Origin: a virus
DNA: 40,739 nucleotides
IMG/VR virus record: IMGVR_UViG_3300037493_001560
Span: 1 to 40,739 of that record
Direction: 5' to 3' (one strand)
The notes under the pieces were generated by a model, which ran no database searches, was not told where the DNA came from, and saw only the letters and a program-made list of their open reading frames with translations. Position 1 is the stretch's first letter; every line of letters begins with the position of its first letter. Below are positions 32,520 through 40,522 of the stretch, one piece after another. Both the position numbers and the translations under genes were made by a program.

Positions 32520-32527
32520 TCCTCTTA
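32520..32527. repeat. Half-site of the dispersed palindrome
   Basis: TCCTCTTA on the + strand, so TAAGAGGA on the - strand, 9 bases before ATG 32510. The half-site doubles as the ribosome binding site of the 231-residue protein gene. Confidence 0.42.
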
Positions 32528-32558
32528 GTTAAAACTCGTTGCCTTACCGAGTGATTAC

Positions 32559-32587
32559 ATTGTCGCATAATACAGTGAGTTTGTCAA
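32559..32587 (-). promoter_or_regulatory. Sigma70 promoter of the 231-residue protein gene
   Basis: Perfect TTGACA (plus 32582-32587), 17-bp spacer, GACAAT (plus 32559-32564, 4 of 6). The element shares TTGACAAAC and GC-before-the-minus-10 with the promoter at 30972-31000. The predicted leader is about 40 bases. Confidence 0.72.
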
Positions 32588-32880
32588 TCCTTTTCGCACC
32601 CTATAAGGCCTTTTAAAGCCCGCCACCGCCAACCCCACTATACCCCGACCCACCCGTTTTTTCTTGGGACTCCCGGTCTTCGCTTGCGCTAAGCCACAGC
32701 CAAACGATGCACAATTTTCATAATAATTAGGGGGTGGGGGGTATAAAAAGGTACTTGTCTATAACAAACTATCCATATAGAAACACCCCCCGTCACTTTT
32801 TAAAAGGGGTATAGTAAAAAATATATATACAAAAATTTTTAGCTATGATTTAATACGCGTGTAATCAACTTGGGCCTCCC
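32588..32880 (+). promoter_or_regulatory. Divergent region, late promoter expected
   Basis: 293 bases without a gene. It holds a C-rich stretch with four C-runs at 32633-32655 (a G-quadruplex motif on the - strand), a G-run pair (32730-32741), an inverted repeat GGGGGGT (32736-32742) / ACCCCCC (32785-32791), and an AT-rich end (TATATATAC, TATGAT at 32844-32849) just before the terminase gene. No clear sigma70 -35/-10 pair was found for the + strand, so the late promoter may need an activator. Confidence 0.45.
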
Positions 32881-33480
32881 ATGCAAACATTAAATGAACT
32901 GCTCCACTTCGATGATGCAGATGTCGAAGCATACATGCCTACTCTAGAACGGGTAGATGAAGTTGACGTGCACTTTGCGAGAGACATTTCGTACAGGGAA
33001 GAGGTCCGCGCACGGGCCAGAAGCACAATAGAGCTCATGCAACACGGCATGCAGGTCATCGATACGCCGGAAACTGACCGGTTAGCCACAAAAATATTCA
33101 ATGAGCAAGAACCGTTTACCCCACACAAAGAAAAGCCGGATGTAATTCTGCAGCTTGAGGCGTTACTGACCAAGTACGACCATGAGGTGGTGGCAGAATC
33201 CAAACAAGTTCGTCGGTACGTGATGAATAAGTTGTTGATAGAGTCCGAAGAGGCGGGGAAAGCCAGCGAGCGGCTCAAAGCGCTGGAGCTGTTAGGTAAG
33301 ATTGCTGAGGTGGGGATGTTTATTGAGCGTAGTGTGGTGACTATTGAGCACCGAACCACTAAGGAACTTGAGTCCGAGCTAGAACAAACGTTGAAACTCC
33401 TCCTGAATCCGGAAACCAACACCTACGAAATGCCTGAACCGGTAAAAGCCAACATAAAAGACATCGAGATAAACATTTAA
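32881..33480 (+). CDS. Terminase small subunit
   Basis: 199 residues. A helical, charged protein whose core (residues 90-165) has the KLLIESEEAGKASERLKALEL / LLGKIAEVGMF pattern seen in phage small terminase subunits. It lies one base (TAATG) before the large subunit. TerS recognises the packaging site and controls TerL. ATG 32881 has no Shine-Dalgarno-like sequence (the preceding bases are CTTGGGCCTCCC), an unusual start that hints at other translational control or a leaderless message; no alternative start lies in frame above it. Confidence 0.8.
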   Translation: MQTLNELLHFDDADVEAYMPTLERVDEVDVHFARDISYREEVRARARSTIELMQHGMQVIDTPETDRLATKIFNEQEPFTPHKEKPDVILQLEALLTKYDHEVVAESKQVRRYVMNKLLIESEEAGKASERLKALELLGKIAEVGMFIERSVVTIEHRTTKELESELEQTLKLLLNPETNTYEMPEPVKANIKDIEINI

Positions 33481-35003
33481 TGTTCTTGGATGCTGAAAAA
33501 GTTGACCAAATCATGGCGAACTTGCATAAGTTGCCACTGGAAAAGCGAGCACCGACCCTAAAAGTGGTTAAAGAGCTGCAAAAACGGCAGCGACGTGGGG
33601 TATCGCAGACGAGTTTCCTTGATTTTGTAAAACAGATGTGGCCAGCGTTCATTATGGGGCGACATCACAAGATTATGGCCGAGAAATTCGAGGCAGTTGC
33701 CCGTGGAGAGATAAAACGGCTAGCAATATCACTGCCGCCACGTCATACGAAGTCAGAATTTGCGTCATACCTGCTTCCGGCGTGGTTCCTTGGCAACTAC
33801 CCAGACAAAAAGATAATGCAGGCGTCACATACTGCGGAGTTAGCGGTAAACTTTGGTCGAAAAGTGCGAAACTTGGTCGACTCGGAGCTATATAAAGAGA
33901 CGTTCCCTGATGTAACCCTGCAAACGGATAGTAAGGCCGCTGGTCGGTGGGGCACAAACAAGGGGGGTGTATATAATGCGCTCGGTGTGGGTGCTGGTGC
34001 GGCCGGTATGGGTGCGGATATATTCATCATCGATGACCCCCACAATGAGCAGGATATCATTAGTGGGAACACAGACGTGTTCGATAAGGCATGGGAATGG
34101 TACATGTCCGGTCCACGGCAACGGCTCCAGCCGGGTGGCGGGATAATCGTCGTGCACACTAGGTGGTCGAAGAAAGACCTGATAGGGAAATTACTGGACT
34201 ACGCAGCAAAGAACCCAGACGCTGACCAGTGGGAGTACATCGAGTTTCCGGCAATAATGAACGAGGGGACTGAGCGGGAGGCATCCCTATGGCCTGAGTA
34301 CTGGCCACTGCCTGAGCTTAAAAAAATACAGAACACGATTGCGCCACACTTGTGGAATGCACAGTACATGCAGCAGCCCACCGGCCTTGAAGGTGCGTTA
34401 ATTAAAAAGGACTGGTGGCAGATATGGGAGAAGGAGCGACCACCGCAATGCGAGTTTGTCATCATGTCGTTGGACGCGGCGCAAGAATCGCATAACCGCT
34501 CGGACTTTAACGCGCTCACGACGTGGGGGGTGTTTCTCAACGAAGAGACGGATACGTATAACATCATACTGTTAAACTCGGTACAGAAACGGCTGGAGTT
34601 CCCAGAGCTCAAGAAGATGGTGCTGGAGGAGTATAAGGAGTGGGAGCCCGACGCCTTTATGGTGGAGAAGAAATCAAACGGAGCGGCACTATACCAAGAG
34701 CTGCGTAGGATGGGGGTTCCGGCAGGGGAGTTTACGCCAGGCAAGGGACAAGACAAGATTAGTCGGGTCAATGCGGTAACGGACTTATTCTCTTCTGGGT
34801 TTGTGTGGGCACCTGATAAGCGATGGGCATACGAGGTAATTGACCAGTGCAGTGACTTCCCAAACGGGGACCACGATGACTTAGTCGACTCGACAACCTT
34901 AGCGCTGATAAGATTCAGGCAGGGTGGGTTCATACAGTTGCCCAGTGATGAGCGGGAAGACCCTAGAGATTTTAGGCGTCCGAATACATTATATAATATA
35001 TGA
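33480..35003 (+). CDS. Terminase large subunit
   Basis: 507 residues. ATPase domain: Walker A-like SLPPRHTKS (84-92) and Walker B IFIIDD (181-186). RNase H-like nuclease: D332 in MSLDAAQE, then HDD (465-467) near the C-terminus, plus the acidic residue in the MVEKKSNG strand near 400. It packages DNA into the prohead. The base composition of both terminase genes looks higher in GC than the portal gene. It is coupled to TerS by TAATG and to the following HNH gene by ATGA. Confidence 0.94.
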   Translation: MFLDAEKVDQIMANLHKLPLEKRAPTLKVVKELQKRQRRGVSQTSFLDFVKQMWPAFIMGRHHKIMAEKFEAVARGEIKRLAISLPPRHTKSEFASYLLPAWFLGNYPDKKIMQASHTAELAVNFGRKVRNLVDSELYKETFPDVTLQTDSKAAGRWGTNKGGVYNALGVGAGAAGMGADIFIIDDPHNEQDIISGNTDVFDKAWEWYMSGPRQRLQPGGGIIVVHTRWSKKDLIGKLLDYAAKNPDADQWEYIEFPAIMNEGTEREASLWPEYWPLPELKKIQNTIAPHLWNAQYMQQPTGLEGALIKKDWWQIWEKERPPQCEFVIMSLDAAQESHNRSDFNALTTWGVFLNEETDTYNIILLNSVQKRLEFPELKKMVLEEYKEWEPDAFMVEKKSNGAALYQELRRMGVPAGEFTPGKGQDKISRVNAVTDLFSSGFVWAPDKRWAYEVIDQCSDFPNGDHDDLVDSTTLALIRFRQGGFIQLPSDEREDPRDFRRPNTLYNI

Positions 35004-35383
35004 CCGATAGAGCCGCTAGAAGACGCATCACTACTAAGGCTTGGACATTAAGAAATCCAAAACGGGTGTGGGCGGGAACTGCGGTAAAGAGCGCGAGGCA
35101 TAGAATTAAGGGTAAAGCAATCCCTTTTAATCTGACGATAGATTATGTTGAAAGTATTTTAACAGATAGATGCCCAGTATTTAACACAGAGTTTAAGTGG
35201 ATAGGCAACAAAAAAACATTATCCACAAGCCCGACGTTGGATAGAATTATTCCTTCAAAAGGTTACGTTATTGGAAATGTCGTGGTAATATCATGCAAAG
35301 CTAACAACATCAAAAGTGCTTATAAGTCAACTGAAATATTTAAAGTAGCGGAATGGCTACAAACTATTGAAACGCAAGGATAA
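35000..35383 (+). CDS. HNH endonuclease, probably homing, inserted after terL
   Basis: 127 residues. An N-terminal basic helix is followed by CPVFNTEF and a C-terminal PTLDRIIPSKGYVIGNVVVISCKANNIK segment (about 77-104), the signature of the phage HNH family with D-R-x-x-P-x-x-G-Y-x-x-G-N. Its reading frame begins inside the last codon of terL (ATGA overlap), and its codons are clearly more AT-rich than terL. Insertion between terminase and portal is a common place for homing endonucleases. Confidence 0.84.
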   Translation: MTDRAARRRITTKAWTLRNPKRVWAGTAVKSARHRIKGKAIPFNLTIDYVESILTDRCPVFNTEFKWIGNKKTLSTSPTLDRIIPSKGYVIGNVVVISCKANNIKSAYKSTEIFKVAEWLQTIETQG

Positions 35384-35386
35384 AAA

Positions 35387-37966
35387 ATGGCAAACAATGT
35401 AGACAAAAGCGTATATACCGCCCCGCAAGGATTAGAGTCATTGGATGATAATGAGCCGGATATTCAGATTGAAGTAGAAGACCCGGAAAGCATGGCAATT
35501 ACTGCGGGGGGCATGACCATTGTGCTACAACCAGAACCCGAAGGTCCAGATGATTTTGACGCTAACTTAGCTGAATTTATGGACGAAGGTGATTTAGCCG
35601 AGCTATCAGGCGATTTGCTAGGTGATTACGACGCAGACGAAGCGTCACGTAAAGAGTGGCTGGATACCTATGTTGACGGTATTGAGTTATTAGGTATGAA
35701 GATAGAAGACCGTACCGAGCCGTGGCCCGGTGCGTGTAGTGTGTTTCACCCATTGTTAAGTGAGGCATTAGTTAAGTTCCAAGCTGAGACCATGATGGAG
35801 ACATTTCCAGCAGCGGGGCCAGTTAAGACGCTTATCATTGGTAAAGAAACTAAAGAGAAAGCAGAAGCAGCGGTACGGGTTAAAGACGATATGAACTATC
35901 AATTAACCGAGGCAATGCCAGAGTATCGCCCAGAACAAGAACGCCTCCTATGGGGCCTAGGATTAAGCGGCAACGCCTTTAAAAAGGTGTACTATGACCC
36001 AAGTATTGAACGCCAAGTAGCTGTATATGTTCCAGCGGAAGACATTGTGGTTCCATATGGCGCATCAACTTTGCAGACTGCTGCACGAGTTACACATGTA
36101 ATGCGCAAGACTGAGAATGAGCTACGTAAACTGCAGGTAGCAGGATTCTATCGAGACATTGATTTAGGCGAGCCAACACACTCTATTGAAGAAGTAGAGA
36201 AGAAGATTGCCGAGAAGATGGGCTTTAACGCTACAATGGACGACCGATTCAGAGTGCTAGAAATGCATGTGGACTTAGACCTTCCGGGGTATGAGGATGA
36301 AGATAAAGAAGGTAACCCTACAGGTATTGCCCTTCCATATGTAGTGACATTAGAACGTGGTACAGGCGAGATATTAGCAGTGCGCCGTAACTGGAACCCC
36401 GAAGATAAAACTAAACAGAAGCGTCAACACTTCGTGCACTACGGTTACATACCGGCTTTTGGATTTTACTGTTTTGGGTTAATTCATCTGATTGGCGCTG
36501 CAGCTAAGTCAGGTACGATGTTGTTACGTCAGTTGGTGGACGCAGGTACACTATCTAACCTTCCGGGCGGGTTCAAATCACGTGGCTTACGTATTAAAGG
36601 CGACGACACACCGATTGCGCCAGCAGAGTTCCGTGACGTTGACGTTCCTAGTGGCACAATCCGTGACAACATACTACCGTTACCGTATAAAGAACCATCA
36701 CAAGTATTGATGGGGTTGATGAACCAAATCATTCAAGATGGTCGTTCATTTGCTAACGCAGCAGATATTCAAGTATCTGACATGTCAGGTAACTCACCAG
36801 TAGGCACAACCTTAGCTATTCTTGAGCGGACATTGAAAGTGATGAGCGCAGTTCAAGCGCGTATTCACTATGCGATGAAACAAGAGTTCAAGTTATTGGC
36901 CGGTATTATTCGTGACTATACGCCAGAAGAGTATAGCTACGAGCCAGAAGAAGGTGACCGCAAAGCTAAACAAGCCGATTACGATATGGTAGAGGTGATA
37001 CCTGTATCAGACCCTAACGCTGCTACGATGAGCCAAAAAGTGGTTCAGTACCAAGCAGTCATGCAAATGGCGCAAGCAAACCCACAAATATACGACTTAC
37101 CAGAACTTAACCGACAAATGCTTGAGGTATTAGGCATTAAGAACATTGGTAAGTTAATCCCAACAACTGACGACCAGAAACCACGTGACCCCGTTACAGA
37201 AAATATGGCCATCATTAATGGTAAACCAGTCAAAGCATTTGAGCACCAAGACCACGAGGCGCACATTAAAGTGCACTTAGCGTTCTCACAAGACCCAAAA
37301 CTAGCCGAACTTATTGGGCAAAACCCGCAAGCACAAAGCATTGTAGCCGCTGGGTATGCTCATTTAAACGAACATATTGCTTTTGCGTATAAACGTCAAT
37401 TAGAGGATGAGTTAGGTGTGGAGCTTCCAAAAGAAGATTTACCATTACCAGAAGAAGCTGAAGCCGAAATTGCCAGATTAACCGCAACTGCAGCACAACA
37501 ACTACTGCAAAAGAGCCAAGCCGAAGCACAACAAAAACAAGCAGAGCAACAAGCACAAGACCCATTGGTTCAAATGCAACAGCAAGAGCTTGCAATTAAG
37601 GATAAAGAAGTCAGTATTAAAGACAAGAAAACTGATGCAGATATTCAAGAAGGGATTGAGCGACTTAAAGTTGAACGTGAACGGATTGCATCTACAGAAC
37701 GTATCGCACAGATGAACGCTGATGACAAAAAGACTATACGTGGAGTTGAGTTAGGGTTTGATGCAGTTAAAGCTGAAAAAGAATTAAATGCTAAACAAAC
37801 CTTAGAAGGTGTGAAACTTGGGGCACAAGCGATAAAAGGGCGAGCAGAGCATGGGCATAAGCAAGACCAGCTATCACACCAGAAGGAATTAGCAGATAGA
37901 CAACACGAGTTAAATTTCCAACAAATGGTTATGAACAAAAACCAAGAAAAGGAACCTAAAAAATGA
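35387..37966 (+). CDS. Portal protein
   Basis: 859 residues. After an acidic N-terminus (1-90) it has the large portal fold, with WPGACSVFHPLLSEALVKFQAE near 115, a DIVVPYGA region near 219, and a stem region rich in helices around 400-560. Residues about 690-855 are a Gln/Glu/Lys-rich coiled coil, so the protein is longer than an average siphovirus portal. It should form the dodecameric head-tail connector ring. AAGGA precedes ATG 35387. Followed by an overlapping 64-residue gene. Confidence 0.86.
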   Translation: MANNVDKSVYTAPQGLESLDDNEPDIQIEVEDPESMAITAGGMTIVLQPEPEGPDDFDANLAEFMDEGDLAELSGDLLGDYDADEASRKEWLDTYVDGIELLGMKIEDRTEPWPGACSVFHPLLSEALVKFQAETMMETFPAAGPVKTLIIGKETKEKAEAAVRVKDDMNYQLTEAMPEYRPEQERLLWGLGLSGNAFKKVYYDPSIERQVAVYVPAEDIVVPYGASTLQTAARVTHVMRKTENELRKLQVAGFYRDIDLGEPTHSIEEVEKKIAEKMGFNATMDDRFRVLEMHVDLDLPGYEDEDKEGNPTGIALPYVVTLERGTGEILAVRRNWNPEDKTKQKRQHFVHYGYIPAFGFYCFGLIHLIGAAAKSGTMLLRQLVDAGTLSNLPGGFKSRGLRIKGDDTPIAPAEFRDVDVPSGTIRDNILPLPYKEPSQVLMGLMNQIIQDGRSFANAADIQVSDMSGNSPVGTTLAILERTLKVMSAVQARIHYAMKQEFKLLAGIIRDYTPEEYSYEPEEGDRKAKQADYDMVEVIPVSDPNAATMSQKVVQYQAVMQMAQANPQIYDLPELNRQMLEVLGIKNIGKLIPTTDDQKPRDPVTENMAIINGKPVKAFEHQDHEAHIKVHLAFSQDPKLAELIGQNPQAQSIVAAGYAHLNEHIAFAYKRQLEDELGVELPKEDLPLPEEAEAEIARLTATAAQQLLQKSQAEAQQKQAEQQAQDPLVQMQQQELAIKDKEVSIKDKKTDADIQEGIERLKVERERIASTERIAQMNADDKKTIRGVELGFDAVKAEKELNAKQTLEGVKLGAQAIKGRAEHGHKQDQLSHQKELADRQHELNFQQMVMNKNQEKEPKK

Positions 37967-38157
37967 TAGACGGTACGTTAGGCATTTTATTAAGCCAAAT
38001 CGAAGAACGTCGCAAAGCAGTTATTGAATCTCTTGGCGATGGTGCAGCCAAGGATTTTGGTGCCTATCAACAAGCTGTCGGTATGGTTCGAGGTCTACTT
38101 ACCGCACAGTCTTTAATATCAGACCTCGCAAAAAATCTGGAGATGGACGATGAGTAA
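37963..38157 (+). CDS. Small helical hypothetical protein
   Basis: 64 residues, all helix by composition (EERRKAVIESLGDGAAKD, GMVRGLLTAQSLISDLAKNL). Shares ATGA with the portal stop and overlaps the co-chaperonin gene by 8 bases. Probably a structural or assembly accessory protein by location. Confidence 0.72.
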   Translation: MIDGTLGILLSQIEERRKAVIESLGDGAAKDFGAYQQAVGMVRGLLTAQSLISDLAKNLEMDDE

Positions 38158-38557
38158 AGTAAATCTGGCGCAAGCAGTAGATTTATCGGCGGTGCTAAAT
38201 CAGCCCGAAGAACCTGCACAAGTAGTTACGCAACTACCAGAGCCAAAAGGATATCGCATTTTGTGTGCAGTCCCTGAAGCTGATGATAAGTACGAAAGTG
38301 GGATTATTAAAGACAGTTCTACTAAACGGATAGAAGAAAATGGTACCGTAGTATTGTTCGTGCTAAAAATGGGCGACCTATGCTACAAAGAAGAAGCGAA
38401 GTTCCCTACAGGTGCGTGGTGTAAAGAAGGCGACTTTGTCCTTACCCGTGCATATGCAGGCACTCGTTTTAAAATTCACGGAAGAGAGTTCAGGATGGTG
38501 AACGACGATACGATTGAAGGGGTAATAGACGACCCTCGTGGATATTCGAGGGCGTAA
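38150..38557 (+). CDS. GroES-like phage co-chaperonin
   Basis: 135 residues. After a 30-residue leader, PKGYRILCAVPEADDKYESGIIKD is the first barrel strand pair and mobile-loop region of a GroES-type fold; ENGTVVLFVLKMGDLCYKE and GDFVLTRAYAGTRFKIHGREFRMV complete the barrel. Phage co-chaperonins (T4 gp31 type) adapt host GroEL for coat protein folding. The position between portal and scaffold and just before the coat gene fits. The loop is short, and whether it binds GroEL is untested. Confidence 0.78.
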   Translation: MSKVNLAQAVDLSAVLNQPEEPAQVVTQLPEPKGYRILCAVPEADDKYESGIIKDSSTKRIEENGTVVLFVLKMGDLCYKEEAKFPTGAWCKEGDFVLTRAYAGTRFKIHGREFRMVNDDTIEGVIDDPRGYSRA

Positions 38558-38558
38558 T

Positions 38559-39065
38559 ATGGGCTGGATATCTAAAGAGGCTAGGAACGCTTATTTAGCT
38601 AAGTGGCGTGAGAAGAACAGAGACAAAACACGTGCGGCACAGCAACGGTACTACGCAGCTAATAAAGAAAAGTGTACTACTGCGGTAATGAAAACACGTG
38701 AAAATAATCCTGAATACTATAGCGCAGAATATTTTGCATTAGCGACGTTACGAAGTATAAACAAAGACAGAAAAGCTAACTTAGAATATCGTAGAGAATA
38801 TTACGCAAATAATTCGGCCAAGGAGATTGCCAGAGTACGGCGTAGACAAGGTCGCATACAACACGGTGATATGCTAATGAACTTAGGTGAACAGGTAGAA
38901 GTACAAGGAATGTATCAGTTTTGTCAGATATTTAAAGGGTTTGAGGTAGACCATATCATCCCATTAAATGGAAAACAAGTAAGTGGACTACATGTACTTA
39001 GTAATTTACAAATTTTACCAGTTAGCGAGAACCGTAGCAAAGCCAATAAATTTATTGGCGCATAG
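38559..39065 (+). CDS. HNH endonuclease inserted between co-chaperonin and scaffold
   Basis: 168 residues from MGWISKEARNAY; ATG 38559 lies one base after the co-chaperonin stop with GAGGG upstream, better than an upstream GTG. The N-terminal two thirds is a very basic helical region (NRDKTRAAQQRYYAANKEK). The C-terminus holds the HNH core: FEVDHIIPLNGKQVSGLHVLSNLQILPVSENRSKAN, with D-H, H and N residues. The A/T-rich codon use and a placement between head genes suggest a homing endonuclease. Confidence 0.84.
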   Translation: MGWISKEARNAYLAKWREKNRDKTRAAQQRYYAANKEKCTTAVMKTRENNPEYYSAEYFALATLRSINKDRKANLEYRREYYANNSAKEIARVRRRQGRIQHGDMLMNLGEQVEVQGMYQFCQIFKGFEVDHIIPLNGKQVSGLHVLSNLQILPVSENRSKANKFIGA

Positions 39066-39074
39066 GAGAAATAT

Positions 39075-40055
39075 ATGGCTGCACAACCAGAGTTTGATGA
39101 TGATTTTGAGTTTCCAGATGAAAAGGAAGTTCATATTGTTGGTAAAGACGATGTAAAAGTATCGACAGACACTGCCGATATTGAAATTGATGTCGTAGAT
39201 GACACCCCCGTAAAAGACCGTAATCGGGAACGACTACCAAAAGAAATAGTTGAAGAGTTAGAAAAAGACGACTTAACGGAATATTCTGATGGCGTTAAAA
39301 AACGAATGGCACAACTTACTAAAGTTTACCATGACGAACGGCGTGATAAAGAAGCGGCAGCAAGGGAACGTGAAGAAGCAGTTCGATTTGCCCAAGCAAT
39401 TGTAGAAGAAAATAAACGATTAAAATCATCGCTAACATCTGGTGAACAAGTTTATATAGAAGTAGCTAAGAAATCTGCATCTAATGAGTTGGACATGGCT
39501 AAACGAGATTACCGTGAAGCCTATGACTCAGGCGATACAGACAAGATTATTGATGCACAACAACGCATGAATGAGGCGCAATATAAACTCACACAAACAA
39601 ATAATTATCGACTACAGCATAATAATGCTTTACAAGACGAGGATTATCATGTAAATATACAACCTGAACGGCCCCAAGTGCCAAAACCCGACCGGAAAGC
39701 TCTTGCTTGGCAAGATAAGAACAGTTGGTTTGGTACAGATGAAGAAATGACTAGCCTCGCTTTGGGGTTGCATGAGAAGCTAGTTAGGGGTGGCGTAGAT
39801 GCCACTTCAACAGAGTATTACACCCGTATCGATAATACGATGCGCAAAAGATTCCCCGAATATTTTGAGGATGACCCGCTGGACGATGATGTACCCGCCC
39901 AACGCACTAGACCGTCGAACGTTGTAGCTTCGGCTTCGCGTAGTACCGCGCCAAAAAAAGTACATTTATCCAAAACTCAATTAGCCTTGGCTAAGAAGTT
40001 AGGATTAACGCCTGAACAATATGCACGTGAGACAATTAAATTGGAGAACAGATAA
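39075..40055 (+). CDS. Capsid scaffold protein candidate
   Basis: 326 residues. The acidic N-terminus (1-60) is followed by a long charged coiled coil (about 85-170: VYHDERRDKEAAAREREEAV). Then comes a flexible acidic part, and a short basic C-terminal domain (AQRTRPSNVVASASRSTAPKK and then a helix). This composition and location just ahead of the coat gene are those of scaffolding proteins, whose basic C-end contacts coat. GGAGAAAT precedes ATG 39075. Confidence 0.72.
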   Translation: MAAQPEFDDDFEFPDEKEVHIVGKDDVKVSTDTADIEIDVVDDTPVKDRNRERLPKEIVEELEKDDLTEYSDGVKKRMAQLTKVYHDERRDKEAAAREREEAVRFAQAIVEENKRLKSSLTSGEQVYIEVAKKSASNELDMAKRDYREAYDSGDTDKIIDAQQRMNEAQYKLTQTNNYRLQHNNALQDEDYHVNIQPERPQVPKPDRKALAWQDKNSWFGTDEEMTSLALGLHEKLVRGGVDATSTEYYTRIDNTMRKRFPEYFEDDPLDDDVPAQRTRPSNVVASASRSTAPKKVHLSKTQLALAKKLGLTPEQYARETIKLENR

Positions 40056-40507
40056 TGGTTGATACAAGACAAAACCGCGAAGTAGAAACTCGAGATGTAG
40101 CTTTTAAACGGAATGAAGAATGGGCACCGGCAGGATTATTGCCTGAGTTCACTAAACAACCGGGATGGGCATATCGTTGGGTTCGTACTAGTATGGCTGG
40201 TCAAGCAGATGCCATGAACGTTTCTTCAAAAATGCGAGAAGGTTGGGAGCCCGTCAAATTGGCAGACCATCCAGAAATGCAGTTATTAACAAATCCAGAT
40301 TCACGCTACAAAGATTCAGTAGAAGTGGGTGGATTATTGTTATGTAAAACCCCGGAGGAGTTCGTTGACCAACGCAGTGCTTATTATAATAAGCAAACTC
40401 AGGCTCAAACTGAGGCAGTGGACAACAGCTTCATGAAAGAGAACGATGCTCGTATGCCTTTATTTAAAGATAAACGCACGACAACATCGTTCGGTAAAGG
40501 TAAATAA
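40055..40507 (+). CDS. Head-associated hypothetical protein
   Basis: 150 residues, sharing one base with the scaffold stop (TAATG). It contains WAPAGLLPEF and GWAYRWVRTSMAGQADAMNVSSKM (about 25-60), a pattern I have seen in small phage proteins that lie between scaffold and coat genes. Role unknown: decoration or head-assembly factor are possible. Confidence 0.68.
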   Translation: MVDTRQNREVETRDVAFKRNEEWAPAGLLPEFTKQPGWAYRWVRTSMAGQADAMNVSSKMREGWEPVKLADHPEMQLLTNPDSRYKDSVEVGGLLLCKTPEEFVDQRSAYYNKQTQAQTEAVDNSFMKENDARMPLFKDKRTTTSFGKGK

Positions 40508-40522
40508 TTTAAGGAGATTTAT

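Noticed and set aside
32851-32870. TAATACG resembling the start of a T7 promoter before the terminase gene
   Set aside because: The match stops after seven bases and no phage RNA polymerase gene is present in the window.
35218-35226. TTATCCACA, a perfect DnaA box
   Set aside because: A single copy inside the HNH coding sequence; another at 24652-24660 is also within a gene. No cluster, so chance is likely.
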